This document shows positions 39,733-51,536 of a stretch of DNA of 64,000 nt, piece by piece. Under the pieces are notes generated by a model. It had not been told where the DNA came from. It did not search any database and worked only from the letters and a program-made list of their open reading frames with translations. Position numbers and translations under genes: made by a program. Every line of letters starts with the position of its first letter. Positions within the stretch are counted from its first letter, which is position 1. Origin of the DNA: Cercis canadensis (taxonomy: Eukaryota; Streptophyta; Magnoliopsida; Fabales; Fabaceae); the NCBI GenBank assembly GCA_003255065.1, contig QAOA01001436.1, forward strand, positions 503,842 to 567,841. Reading direction: 5' to 3'.

Positions 39733-40081
39733 TCTATTGTGATTTGGAAAATGTCTTTTCTTTCTTGCTCCTGCACCTTGGGGATCATAATGTTGACATC
39801 TTCTTTGCCATAAAACAGAGCATCCTCGTCCTCCCTCACATCCCACCCTCTCCTTGTCCCAGAACCAGAAGCCGATAGGAAGAGATTCTCCGTGAACTAG
39901 CCCATGAGGTTCAGCATCTGGCTCAAGCTCCTTAGTGGGGAAAATGGATCCAACACATGGGACGGTTAAAAAGAAAACCGCAACATCTGTCTGAAAGGCG
40001 ATCAACGTCAATACTGCGGCCATCGTCATCATAGTTTGTGACCTGCGTGTTAGTATTCAACGAACGAGAAACAGAGGGCAT
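39733..40081 (-). pseudogene. Mitochondrial-type small heat-shock protein pseudogene, copy 1
   Basis: Minus strand from ATG at 40081: SVSRSLNTN, NYDDDGRSIDVDRLSDR in one frame. After a frameshift near 39970 come LDPFSPLRSLSQMLNLM, a stop, then FTENLFLSASGSG, GWDVREDEDAL, and GKEDVNIMI. This is the order found in plant mitochondrial HSP22-24 proteins (transit region, DPFSP..RSLSQ.LN.M, GWD..E..DAL, GKEDV). The segment linking DAL to GKEDV is shorter than in relatives, about nine codons missing from the start of the alpha-crystallin domain. A frameshift, a stop and this deletion make it non-functional. The apparent 126-residue frame on this strand is a hybrid of wrong frames. Confidence 0.72.
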
Positions 40082-40335
40082 GACTGAAGTACAACGTACA
40101 AGGGGGAAGTGCCCTTGGCCCTTGTGACAACAATTGACATTGACGACATCTCGGGATCAAATTTCCTTGGTGTATCAATGTAGGGATTCTTTGATTATAC
40201 AAGGGAGACAAGGCTCGTGATTGCCAAGAAAAAGTTCTCTTGGGTAAAAGGGAAACTTAAAATTGGAGGCGTGGAAGAGGGAAACATGGGATATAGATCC
40301 ACAGGGTAGGGCCTCCAAGCGGCGGAATTCGAATT

Positions 40336-40377
40336 NNNNNNNNNNNNNNNNNNNNNNNNNNNNNNNNNNNNNNNNNN
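40336..40377. other. Assembly gap (42 N)
   Basis: Separates the two copies of the 2.2 kb segment. Both copies end exactly at this gap, so its length and the tandem arrangement are uncertain. Confidence 0.99.
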
Positions 40378-40379
40378 GA

Positions 40380-41060
40380 AATTCCAGGAGACGAGAGACC
40401 TCAAACCACTGTCAATTTCATTAAATACTATCTCTGCCGAACCCAAGTCACCACATTTGGCATATGCAGCAATCAAAGTGTTAGCTATCGAAACATCAAT
40501 ATTTATTCCAATTCGAATTCCCAAAGAATGTATGGCAGTCATAAATTTCAAATTTTTAGTATGCAATATAGCACGAGTCAGTGCCAAAACAGTGACCGAG
40601 TCAAGACGAATCCCAATAAACCTCATCTGATGTAAAAGACAGAACACCCAATCAAGGAAACCCGACTGCGCAAAACCCAAAAGCATTGCATTCCAAGAAG
40701 CAACGTCCCTCACTGGCATTGTGTCAAAGAGGTTGTATGCATCGCCCAGTTGACCGCATTTAATATACATGTCAACCATTGCAGTTTGCACAAAAATATT
40801 TGATTGAAACCAAGATTTCGCAACATGGGCATGGATGATTTGCGAGTGCAACAGATGGGTTAGTTTGGCACAAACTTTCGCCACAAAGGGGTAAGTGGAA
40901 TTGTCGGGTTTTACACCACTTCGCTTCATTTGGCGGAACAGAATAAGGGCTTTTTGGGCATACCCATGGTTCACAACCTCTCTTATGTGGTTTCTGTCGC
41001 ACTTTTCCAGCTTACCGTTATTAAACAAATGAAGGACTGGGTCGTGGTGGTCATGCAAAA
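40380..41060 (-). pseudogene. Truncated PPR protein gene, copy 2
   Basis: The same fragment as at 38139-38822, with a handful of residue differences (for example CDRNH for CNRNH and YAKCGDLGSAE for YAKYGVLGSAE, the latter nearer the family consensus). It ends at the N gap after VSWN. It has the same startless 5' end as the other copy. Confidence 0.85.
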
Positions 41061-41985
41061 AGAAATGGGTTATCCTAGTTGCGAGTTTTACATCATTTTT
41101 ACTTCCATTTGTTATACTCAGTTTTACTTGTTAGCTGCTCTGTTTTACTGGTTAGTTGTTAGTATCCTTATAGGACTTGGAGATAGAAGCATTAATGGGT
41201 AGAGAAACGAGCATGTTATTGAGGTTTTTCTGAAACAAACTACCATTTGTGTAGCTGGTGCTTGTTGAACAGATATGATAAGGAGGGTCTGCAAAGGCAA
41301 CGTCTGAAAGGAAAGCAAAGTTCCGCTTGGAGGAAGAAACATAACAAAGTTCAGCTTAGAGGAAGAAGAAAAGAAAAATTCTCTGAACCCACAAATAAAA
41401 GATTTCATCAACTGTAAATTATAATACATTTGGGGGACAAAGTTATGGGTTTCGAAAAACTAATTCTCCAAGTAGCCATTAACATAGCTGGTTCATTGGA
41501 TATGCCACGTGGTCTTTGCTTTTGCTTTTGCTTTGCACCAGTGCCCATTTATAAGGCTTTGTACTCTAGACTCGGCCCAAACAAATAATTACAGCACAAA
41601 ACAAAAGTGCAGAACGCTTTTATACACTAATCCGTAGACCCAAGTCTCCAACATAATCCACGAAAGTAAAGAAGCAAAACGACATTCTTCATCAGCCGAT
41701 TGTAAAAATTAAAAGAAACCCAGAGCAACATAGAATCACGCAAAACTCAACCCGAACCAGCCAATATAAAGCTGAACATAAGAAAAATAATTAATAGGAC
41801 ATAAGCAAACGATGAACCATAAAATGATACAATGATATCATTTAAAAAAGAAAAAAACATGAGTATTGGAGCTTTTCAGATCATTCGTGTCACAATATTC
41901 TAATTACAAGGTTTATCAAACGGTAATACCAAAAAAAGGAAAAAGGTATCACATACAGCCTAGTTTACAAAAACTCCTAACCAAA

Positions 41986-42342
41986 GAGCTCAATCTATTG
42001 TGATTTGGAAAATGTCTTTTCTTTCTTGCTCCTGCACCTTGGGGATCATAATGTTGACATCTTCTTTGCCATAAAACAGAGCATCCTCGTCCTCCCTCAC
42101 ATCCCACCCTCTCCTTGTCCCAGAACCAGAAGCCGATAGGAAGAGATTCTCCGTGAACTAGCCCATGAGGTTCAGCATCTGGCTCAAGCTCCTTAGTGGG
42201 GAAAATGGATCCAACACATGGGACGGTTAAAAAGAAAACCGCAACATCTGTCTGAAAGGCGATCAACGTCAATACTGCGGCCATCGTCATCATAGTTTGT
42301 GACCTGCGTGTTAGTATTCAACGAACGAGAAACAGAGGGCAT
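41986..42342 (-). pseudogene. Mitochondrial-type small heat-shock pseudogene, copy 2
   Basis: Carries the same frameshift, stop and internal deletion as 39733-40081, so the gene was already dead before the segment was copied, or the copies are two alleles of one dead gene. The two copies differ by a short insertion just beyond the 3' end (around 41960-41985). Confidence 0.72.
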
Positions 42343-42689
42343 GACTGAAGTACAACGTACAGGGGGGAAGTGCCCTTGGCCCTTGTGACAACAATTGACA
42401 TTGACGACATCTCGGGATCAAATTTCCTTGGTGTATCAATGTAGGGATTCTTTGATTATACAAGGGAGACAAGGCTGGTGATTGCCAAGAAAAAGTTCTC
42501 TTGGGTAAAAGGGAAACTTAAAATTGGAGGCGTGGAAGAGGGAAACATGGGATATAGATCCACAGGGTAGAGCCTCCAAGCGGCGGAATTCGAATTATAG
42601 AAGAAGATTCTATAATTTTCTAGATATAAACGGAGAAGAGGGAGAAAAAATTATCTGCGCTTTAGGGCACTGGAATCTTAGGCAAAACT

Positions 42690-43320
42690 CAAAGGCCTGT
42701 AAATCGGTTCTGTTCGGTTTTGATGTTTTTATGAACCGAAGTGATGGAGTCAGTTTGAGGAAATTAAGAACTGAAATTGCCATATTCAGTTCACGAGTTG
42801 AACCAAACTGAACCGAATTGCAAATTATCGATTTATATTGATTTGGTTCAAGTCGATTTTGGACTTAGACTGTGCATAATTTATCATTTAACATCAAATT
42901 GAAAATCAATTAATTGTATAAAACATTCTAAAATAAAAATCAGCTATTGTATATAAATTCAATCAAGTAATCAACCAATTGATATCATTCTTAATAAAAT
43001 TACCATAGAACATTCCAAATTTCCAATCAAATTACAACGGTAGAACAAAACATTCCAAATTTCCAAGTACAAAACATAATCTCCATTCTCTAGAACCACA
43101 AAATTAGAATAATCAGTTAAGTAAAATAAATTTAAAGAATAAATATAATATTTAAAATTTGAGATATATAATACATGTTAAATTGAGTTATTCAATTTTT
43201 CATTGTAACCAAAAACTAAACCAAATCGATTGGTTTAATAACATTTTAAACCGATTCGATTCGGTTCCAGTTGATCGAATTCAATTCAGTTTAAGTTGAT
43301 TTTATACACCCCTAGGCAAA
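42690..43320. mobile_element. MITE-like element with gaacc/ggttc-rich inverted ends
   Basis: The left end tgtaaatcggttctgttcgg and the inverted right end (ggggtgtataaaat followed by ggaaccgaatcg) are related inverted repeats, and internal AT-rich sequence contains further ggttc/gaacc blocks. This is a common pattern for short non-autonomous plant transposons. No coding capacity. Borders are approximate and no target duplication was confirmed. Confidence 0.55.
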
Positions 43321-44118
43321 AGCACGGCCCAAAACAAAAATCCCAGGCAAAACCTGTCAAAAACAATAAATATGAAATGTAACATATTCTACATTCGACA
43401 GTTGGTATGAATGACTTTTCAATCCTCACAAGAAATAGGACTGAGTAATAAGAAGCTTCAGCAAGCAACTGATTCTAAAACCACTCTTCGAATAATTATC
43501 AAACAAGCTAATGAAAAACTTGAAAATCATTCTTGAGTTAAGATAGAACAACTATATAATATGTAACTGAGAGGAAAGAAAAGACTGTCAACAAGAAAAA
43601 GTGGCGATAACCCTAATAAAACCATTTATTTTGCAGACACTGCTTATTAACTGGAGACGAGTTGGGTATAAGAGCGATCGGTGGAAAATCCTACAGCTTA
43701 AAGAACAAGAAATTTTTACTATACTCTAGAGAAAGAAAATCTATATGACGAACAAAAGAAAAAGAAGGCCTTTGCCCAAAACTAGTGGTCATTCTTGGCA
43801 TCACCAGATCGTCACTAGATGAACCACACAAGAAAGACAACAAACGTCTCTTCTTAAGTTACAAAAAGAATGCATGTTACCGAAAGCATGAGTCGGTTCA
43901 CAATTAATCTGGTCTCGGAGCACCCAGACACCCACGACTTCCCCTAAAAGTATTCTACTTCCAAAATGTTATCGACCCAAAGGGGAAAAATATAAAAATA
44001 AAAAAACATCACTCGATGAATTAATCTATTTCCCTTTTCATCATCATTTCTTGAATGGTCAGGACAATATGGAAACTACGATCAAAAAGTATGGTGAAAG
44101 ATCGAATAGCAGAAATCC
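43320..44118. other. 3' flank of the VAP gene
   Basis: No gene recognised. Probably includes the VAP27 3' untranslated region (downstream of 44119 on the minus strand). Confidence 0.5.
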
Positions 44119-47100
44119 TTAGGTCTTCTTCATGAGATATCCCATAATTATGCCAAGTAAGCCAATTAAGACCACAAACATAAAGGAGACTCCGCCACGA
44201 TTTTTCTTGCCTTCACGCCTCAGCAGCTCCTACAAGTAAGAAAATATATAAGTGAATGCTTCCTCCAGCCCAAAACTAACATTGAAAAAGCAATTCTTAT
44301 AAATAAACATATCTTCCAAAATAGGCCTAATATAAAATTGAACAGTAATCCCAAGGGCAGAAATCGTATTATATAAAAATTAGAGCATCATAGAAGACTC
44401 TATTTTCTTCCCGTAAACTACTGGGAAAGCAATTGAAAAAAGACATACATAGCTGACAGATCCTTAAGGACGGTAAAAAGGCAAGTTAAACATAATTTAT
44501 ATTTAAATTGGAAGTTGTAGAGTTAATATGAAATCACATGAAGCACAAATTAGAATCATGGCCAGCAAGAATGTTCCTGGAATTTGAATCTTCCCTGGCT
44601 TCCTAGTGCCAAGTGATAGATCAAGGATCCCATTCAAGCTAAAGTGCCTATTACCTTCTTCCATGTCTAACACAGAACATCAAGTTTATTTACTTTAAAC
44701 TAAATGGTTTGAAGCAGGCAGCATCGGACAACAACAGTTATACTCTAGGACAATTAAAGAGCAAAATATCCATGCCATATAATGCCACAATCACATAAAA
44801 TACAATTCTAGTAAGGCCAGAAAAAGAAATGCAGAAACAGAACCATTTCATCTAATTAAATTTGAAACACATCTTGTTACTAAAAATCAACACATCTACC
44901 AGGTTTAGTCATAAAACAGTAAACTATCCTTCACCCAGTTAAGTTGAAGGAGGGTAATACTCCTAACAAAGGAAACAAGGATTCATTTTGTGTTAATTCC
45001 TCACCAGTTCCTGGCGGAGCTTGTTAGTTTGTTGAATCGCATTATTCTTTTCCTCACTCAGCTTCAAGATAAGAGCTCTTGCCTGCAACAAAAGCAAGTA
45101 CCATCAAAATACTTGTTACACAGTACAACTCAAAAATTTATATGCTTAATAAAAATTACAGCCTCTGTGTGACCAAACAAAAGGAGAAACTCATTTTATT
45201 TTCCTAATCCAGGATTGGCAGGTCATATATTCCTTGTTGACACTTAAAAAAAAGATGAACTTATCCAAACAAGGATTCATTAGACCATTAGGTAATTAAG
45301 CTACAATCAGGGACTAGATAAAAGATAGCAGCCCTTTAGCCTCTGGAGCAGATAAAAAAAATATCTTTGGGTCTTTTCGCGAACCTATTCCTGATTAAAA
45401 ATAAAATATACATTCATACCTAACATTTTAAACTTGAAAAAAAAGTATGTTTTTCTCATTCTATGGGTAAAGTTACCTATGTGAACAAAAATTGTGACTG
45501 CTATAGGGAGGGTCATACTGTCACCATTGTCATGGTTTTGCAAATTAAACACGTAAAAGTTGCACACACTGGAAAAGCAATGAAACTACTTACTAAAAAC
45601 ATAAAAAATATAACACAAAAATCTAAGAATATTTACATTTTCTAGAACTACCTCTATACATAAATAATATGAAGTGATCATGTTTATGCATATGAATTCC
45701 TTTTTAATAAAATAATATGAAAAGAAGATTCGTAGAACAACAAAGTTGGGAATTAATGAGTTGCACAAGATATAAAATTTTTGGAACCCAATCAAAACAA
45801 CCATGTAATAACAATGACAAGCTAAANAATATACATTCATACCTAACATTAACTTGAAAAAAAGTATGTTTTTCTCATTCTATGGGTAAAGTTACCTATG
45901 TGAACAAAAATTGTGACTGATATAGGGAGGGTCATACTGTCACCATTGTCATGGTTTTGCAAATTAAACACGTAAAAGTTGCACACACTGGAAAAGCAAT
46001 GAAACTACTTGCTAAAAACATAAAAAATATAACACAAAAATCTAAGAATATTTACATTTTCTAGAACTACCTCTATACATAAATAATATGAAGTGATCAT
46101 GTTTATGCATATGAATTCCTTTTTAATAAAATAATATGAAAAGAAGATTCGTAGAACAACAAAGTTGGGAATTAATGAGTTGCACAAGATATAAAATTTT
46201 TGGAACCCAATCAAAACAACCATGTAATAACAATGACAAGCTAAAAAGCTCTCTGTCTCAAAGATATTAGTATAGATTGGACTCACTACTCTTGCTAACA
46301 CTCCAATTGACAAATGCCCGGTATCCCAAACACTTACAACACAAACCATACTTATGCAATCAAGAGCTCCAAGTAAGAGTGTCAGACTGTTCCTTAATAA
46401 CTTAATTGTGTATATCTATATCTCCACATAGTACATAATGCAACCTTATTATTACTAGAGGAACCAATACACCTTGGAAGTATGGGACATACCAACAAGA
46501 AGATCAAATGGCAGTTAGTTTCCAAACCATTAAAATCCACCCAAACCAACAAAGCAAAGCGAGGAGACTATTTAAACAAGAAAGTTCAAATCTATTTGTA
46601 TATTAGCTGCCAGATTGTCATTCAGGTTTCAAAGCCGTTATCAAAAAAACTACATATTGACAAACAAATGCACTTATAGAAATATGGTTTTCTTCTTCTC
46701 TCACCTCCACAGACTTGTCTTGAACCTCAGCTCGTTCAGTGAATGCTCTTGTTACCTGAAATATCCAAATTATAAAAAAAAAAAATTATCACAGTTGATG
46801 TCCTTGAGTTCTTAAATTAAATAAAAAAGGTTCACCTAAACTTTGAATAAGTTCAGAACCCACCATTGTGAAGTCAGCACTACTAGCATTTCCATTTTCT
46901 GAAACAGAACCTCTAGGTGATGACCCTTCTTCAGAACCCTCTGGAACTGGAGATGGTGGTTGAGGTGGAGCAACATACACCACTCTCAATTTGCACTCCT
47001 CAACCACATGTCCTGCCTCCTTGTTGAACTAGAGAACCCAAATAACACAAATCTTGTAATTTTGCACAAATATAGAAAAATCCTGAGGAAGTTGGATTGG

Positions 47101-47986
47101 TAGGATGAAGCATAATACCATTTCTGCGTTGATATCTTTCGGGGCAGCACCATCGTTTGCCTTTACACTTTGAAGAAGAAACTTATCCCTGCATTGCATC
47201 TCAGGTGGAGCCTCTTTTTGCGCTTGCATGGTAACTGATAACCGACCAAATGTCAACAAGTCAATAAGTTATTTATTAATATAGATATAAATAAGAAAAA
47301 CAAAAATGGTGCAAAATACACTCTTAACTATTTGCATTGATACCTATAATATCACATGTTGATCGTGGCAAGACAATTCCAGTGTTTGGACGAACACAAT
47401 ACTTTTTTGGATTGGTTGTTTTCACCTGAACGTGCAAATCTTTTAATAGATAGCAAAAGTAACATTTCATCGCATAAAGATACATAATTGTCACAAAATT
47501 CATTTGCTCTATTCGACATTGTGCAATAATTAAAAGAGGAAGTCAAACTCACTGCGGTAAGCCAACACTTAATAATAGGGTTAATTGGCCAGATCTTATC
47601 CTTCTAGCAGCTTATAAGATATCAGAATAAAAGTAAAATATATACAATCTAATCGTGCCCCAGAGTCATAAAATTCTCCTAAAACCAAACAAAAAAGAAA
47701 AGCATTCTGGAATAAGCAATTGGAAGCATATGTAGGAATCAATTATGTTACCTTGAAAGCTACATAACTATCGGTCTTATTAGACAATTGAAGAGAACAT
47801 GAGATCTGCTTCTTCAGCTCAACTGAAGCCACGAACAAAAATTCAAAAGCAAATTAAAATCATGGCAAACCCTAGAAAACGACAAACAGATCCAAAAACA
47901 AAACAACAAAACAGAAGAGCATAAAAGAACTCACAGGGGAACTTGAGCTCGAGAGGTTCGATGCTAAGGAGCTCCCCAGTGCTCAT
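44119..47986 (-). CDS. VAP27: Vesicle-associated protein VAP27 (VAMP-associated, MSP domain)
   Basis: ER membrane protein that tethers the ER to plasma membrane and cytoskeleton and binds FFAT-motif partners. Eight exons (minus): 47935-47986, 47752-47822, 47344-47425, 47119-47234, 46864-47028, 46705-46755, 45005-45082 and 44119-44229. All are GT-AG with matching phases, giving 241 residues. The MSP domain spans 1-125: GELLSIEPLELKFPFELKKQ, SNKTDSYVAFKVKTTNPKKY, CVRPNTGIVLPRSTCDII and DKFLLQSV. A Pro/Ser/Gly-rich linker (PPQPPSPVPEGSEEGSSPRG) and a coiled coil (about 175-215) follow, then a C-terminal anchor (FMFVVLIGLLGIIMGYLMKK). For the exon 5 donor I used ATG/GTGGGT, since the alternative further on breaks the frame. 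The MSP core and tail anchor are intact. Confidence 0.95.
45405..46245. repeat. Direct repeat around a single N in VAP27 intron 7
   Basis: 45405-45826 and 45828-46245, about 420 bases each, nearly identical, with one N at 45827. It lies wholly within the intron. Probable unmerged contig overlap. Confidence 0.92.
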
Positions 47987-48299
47987 CTCGGACCAATGGC
48001 TTTGGATAATTGAAACGTGATCTGAGAAAGTTGTGGGGATAAAGCAGTAGAAAGCAGAGCGATTGAGGGATACAGAGATGCGCAGAATCTGGTTTTTCTT
48101 TCTTCGTTGCACAAAGAGTATTTCGTTTTCACGACAAAGACGATGGGCTGAGAGATCGAGAGAGGGTGGAAGGTAAAGGAAGAAGAAGTTGCGGAATTGG
48201 AATGCGATGATGACAGGATTCAATTTCCTTTTCTTTTCTATTTTCTCTGTGGCAGAGATAGAGAGAGAGTAGTGGGCATATGAACGTGCGTTGAAACTC

Positions 48300-50360
48300 G
48301 TGTTGAAATAATAGACGGAAAAAGTTAAAAAAAAAAAAAAAACTGCTCAAAATTAAATTAGTTACTTAATAACATTTAATTTCATGAATACTAATTTTTT
48401 AAAAAAATTATTGTTTATGTCATAAAAATTTTATATATTTATTAATTTTAATTTTATAAAAATAAATACCAAAAGATAATAACACAAATTAAAATGATAT
48501 CTATTTATGCTGAAGTGAATTTATATCTATTTTAAAATAATTTTATTTTTAAGAGGCTATTATCTCATTTGTAATAATCACTACTTATGAGAAAATTATT
48601 CTCTCATGTTCATAAATAAATCATGACACAATACATATTAGATAAAAAATAATCACATATAATTCACAAAATACCTACATAATTTTAAGAGAAAGAAAAA
48701 TCAAAAATATCTATGCAGGTAAAAATAATAAATACTTAAAACCCAATATTACTGAGGCACACAATAAATAATTTAATATTTACATAAATAGTATTAAAGA
48801 AATCAAAATAAAATTAATATATATAATTTATCTAAACAATAATACTTTTTTTAATTTTTAAAATAAAATAATAACCCAAATACTTTAATAATAATAACAA
48901 AACATAGGCCTCTTTATATTTATATATCTTTCAGTAATTTCCAGTTTCCACCAGCGTATAAAAAAATTGCTTCTTTGTCTTTTTTTTTTTTTTGGCTGAG
49001 CTCATTAATTTTTTGTCTTCTTATTCTCTTTGAAGGTCGGAAGGGATCAGTTCCGTAATGATTGCACCACTTAATCCAGATCCATTTCCTAGGCCACTCA
49101 GAGTGTAGTGTACAATAGAGTTTAACACTAAGTCGTCACTTCGTCAAATATCAAAATTCAACGAAGATTTTATCCAATAGAATTAGTCAAATGGCCCAAA
49201 TCTAGACAGAAAAATAATGCAAAATACTGTACTTATGGGTAACTAATGTATGAGAAACAATATCTATTGCCTATGTATTTTGAAAAAGGTTTTAAATTGT
49301 TATAAAGAAGGTTTCATATTTAAATATTTATTCTTTCATAAATATATCAAATTATGTACCCGAAAGGCCAAAAGATTGATGATTTCGCTACCTTATAAAG
49401 TAATGTAGTTTAAAATCCCTTCTAAATGATGTGATGTATAAATCAACATTTTCATTTCATCAATTAAATTAAACTAAAAATGATAGTTGAGAAATCTATA
49501 TTCACTCAAAAGTCCTTATATTAAATCACAAATTTTATTTAAAAAAAAAAATATGACCCTATATNTTTAAAAAATTAAGATAATTTTCAATTTAAGTTAA
49601 CTTCATAAATATTAGAATAAATTGTCTTATTTATAGAATTATTTTATCTTAAAAAATGATTACTTAGCACAAAATAAATGTTTACTCATATATAGTCGTA
49701 AACTAAAATATAATTAATTTCTTAGTTCATATTTAAGACCCCACTTGTAATGAGGTATAGAAAATATAACATTCTCCCTGCATATTCAATTCTATATATG
49801 TAATATGTTTTACAAAGCTACCAACCATTTGCGGCCTCACATTACTATCCTGCCAAATAGCGCAGCAACCTCATTTCTCAATTGGGAGTAACACTCTCAT
49901 GCAGAATTACGTAGGCCTCACTTCTCTGTTTCTCATATATGTTTTATTATTACCATTTATTCGAAGGAGCTTCTAATATTTATCCGAATAACACTCCCTT
50001 ATCTGGTAAGGGCTGGGAAGTCAGGTTCCGTGGTCAAAACAAAAACCATTTAGTGTACCTTTACTAGGCTATGCATTTATACAAAGCCACCTTTATGTCA
50101 ATTATTTAATATTACTCTCTAAATGAATGGTTTCCAGTGTAGATGATAAAGGATATTAAGAAAAAGTAGTTTTTATTATAACAAAAAGTGGCCACACTCC
50201 TTAATCCTCCTTTTAAAGTTTGAGCAATGGAGTATACCCATTACCAAATTATGAAGGTTGAGAGCTTCTCCTTTTTGGGTCAATAATTGATTAAATTTAG
50301 GTGAGAGCTAAGTTATCATTCTTTATGCTACATTCATTCTCAGTTGGATGAGACTCAATA
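48300..50360. other. Gene-free, very AT-rich stretch
   Basis: No gene or clear repeat. An isolated N at 49565 has no obvious duplicated flanks. The first part, nearest 48300, belongs to the VAP27 promoter and leader region. Confidence 0.55.
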
Positions 50361-50364
50361 AGAC

Positions 50365-50635
50365 TTAAAGTGTGATTTTGATATTATTGTGAAGATCTTG
50401 AAAAATTGAGTCACCTAATATGTATTAGAACATACAGTTCTTTATAAAATATCAGAACGATATGATATAAGAAAACGTGCTAAAAAGTAAACTTAAAAAA
50501 ATTATTTCCTAGCACGTTTTTTTTTATATCATATCGTTCTTGCATTTTATAAGAGACTATGTGTCTTGACATATTTTGTGAGACTCAATTTTTTAAGATA
50601 TTTGTAATGACACTAAAATTACATTGTAACTTTTA
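50365..50635. mobile_element. Foldback MITE
   Basis: Inverted arms of about 120 bases. The inner part gaacgatatgatataa at about 50456 is mirrored by ttatatcatatcgttc at about 50525-50540, with acgtgct/agcacgt next to the loop. The outer arms aaaaattgagtcac and gtgagactcaatttttt also pair. There is no coding capacity, as is typical of a short hairpin MITE. Confidence 0.8.
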
Positions 50636-50639
50636 TTGA

Positions 50640-51530
50640 ATTTCATACATAAGTGGAAGATATAATATAAAAGAATAGCATAAAGGGATAATAAGATACT
50701 GCTCACCTACCTCAACCACTACCAACGTTCCTTTCCTTTACTTTCTGGGGCCATCCCTTGAGTGCTGGTCAAACTAGATCCAACTCTCCATATGTAATAT
50801 ATAAATATATGTGATTACTTCTCTGTCCCAAGAGACCCAGCATTAATTTTTTTTTCCCAACTGTTAACAATTCCCCACGACAATTAAATCCAGCATCGAG
50901 GTTCTGTTAAGGGACACAATGGAAAGATATAACTTAAAAACTTTTTTCCTTGCCCATTTTTCTTCTTTGGATCATGGCTTATGTACTTGACCAATTAGAA
51001 ATGATGAAATAATGACAACCTAACAAGTCAAATCCAATCGAATAAAATAGAAATAGTTTTGCATGATTAACACTCGAATATGACAAAAGGAAATTAAAAA
51101 AAAAAATCAGAAAGACAGAAGGTGGGTTTGCAGATTTTGCCTGAAAATTTTCAAGCAACTGTTTTGCGTGTTCGGCAAGTGCGTGATATGATAATGTGAA
51201 CAGCAAAGATTCCACACCATCAGACAATTTAGCTTTCTTGGAACATTATGAAAATGACACCAACATTATATGATGCACATTTTTTAATAGATCAATCATG
51301 GTCCATTCAATAACAAAATGTGGTTTATCATACACCACAACAATGCTTTCCTGTTTCCTTTTTCAAGTCCTCGGCATCAATGTTGTCACCAACATCAAAT
51401 TATTGTTCTGGAAATGGATTTTGTTTTATTATTAACAGCCATGCTATAATAGAATATCAATGTAGCAAGGTATATAGAATCTTCATCAAGAAAGAAAGAA
51501 AAAGGAATCAATTTACTCATTTTGACAACG
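50640..51530. other. 3' flank of the Sec14-like gene
   Basis: No gene I can support. A minus-strand frame at 50979-51227 starts with protein-like residues (ESLLFTLSYHALAEHAKQLL) before becoming low complexity. It may be a stray exon but has no partner exons nearby. Confidence 0.4.
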
Positions 51531-51536
51531 CCAATT

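Larger units (their letters stand above)
38139..40335. repeat. 2.2 kb duplicated segment, copy 1
   Basis: Matches 40380-42596 over its whole length with about 1-2 per cent substitutions and a few small indels. It starts at aattccaggagacgagag and ends ggcggaattcgaatt, directly at the N gap. Contains a truncated PPR gene and a small heat-shock pseudogene. Confidence 0.95.
40380..42596. repeat. 2.2 kb duplicated segment, copy 2
   Basis: Second copy of 38139-40335, in the same orientation. Differences include a deletion near 41512 (loss of ggaatcaaac) and small insertions near 41830 and 41960. Confidence 0.95.

Noticed and set aside
39652-40032. 126-codon frame (and its 114-codon copy at 41949-42293)
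   Set aside because: Wrong-frame composite over a small heat-shock pseudogene; true similarity lies in other frames.
45586-46349. Pair of near-identical minus frames
   Set aside because: Lie in VAP27 intron 7 and are doubled by the single-N assembly join.
49565-49565. Single N that might mark another contig join
   Set aside because: Flanks show no duplicated sequence, unlike the other five; probably just an uncalled base.
50979-51227. Possible exon (ESLLFTLSYHALAEHAKQLL)
   Set aside because: Protein-like at first but no acceptor tract, no partner exons and no family recognised; downstream of the Sec14-like stop.
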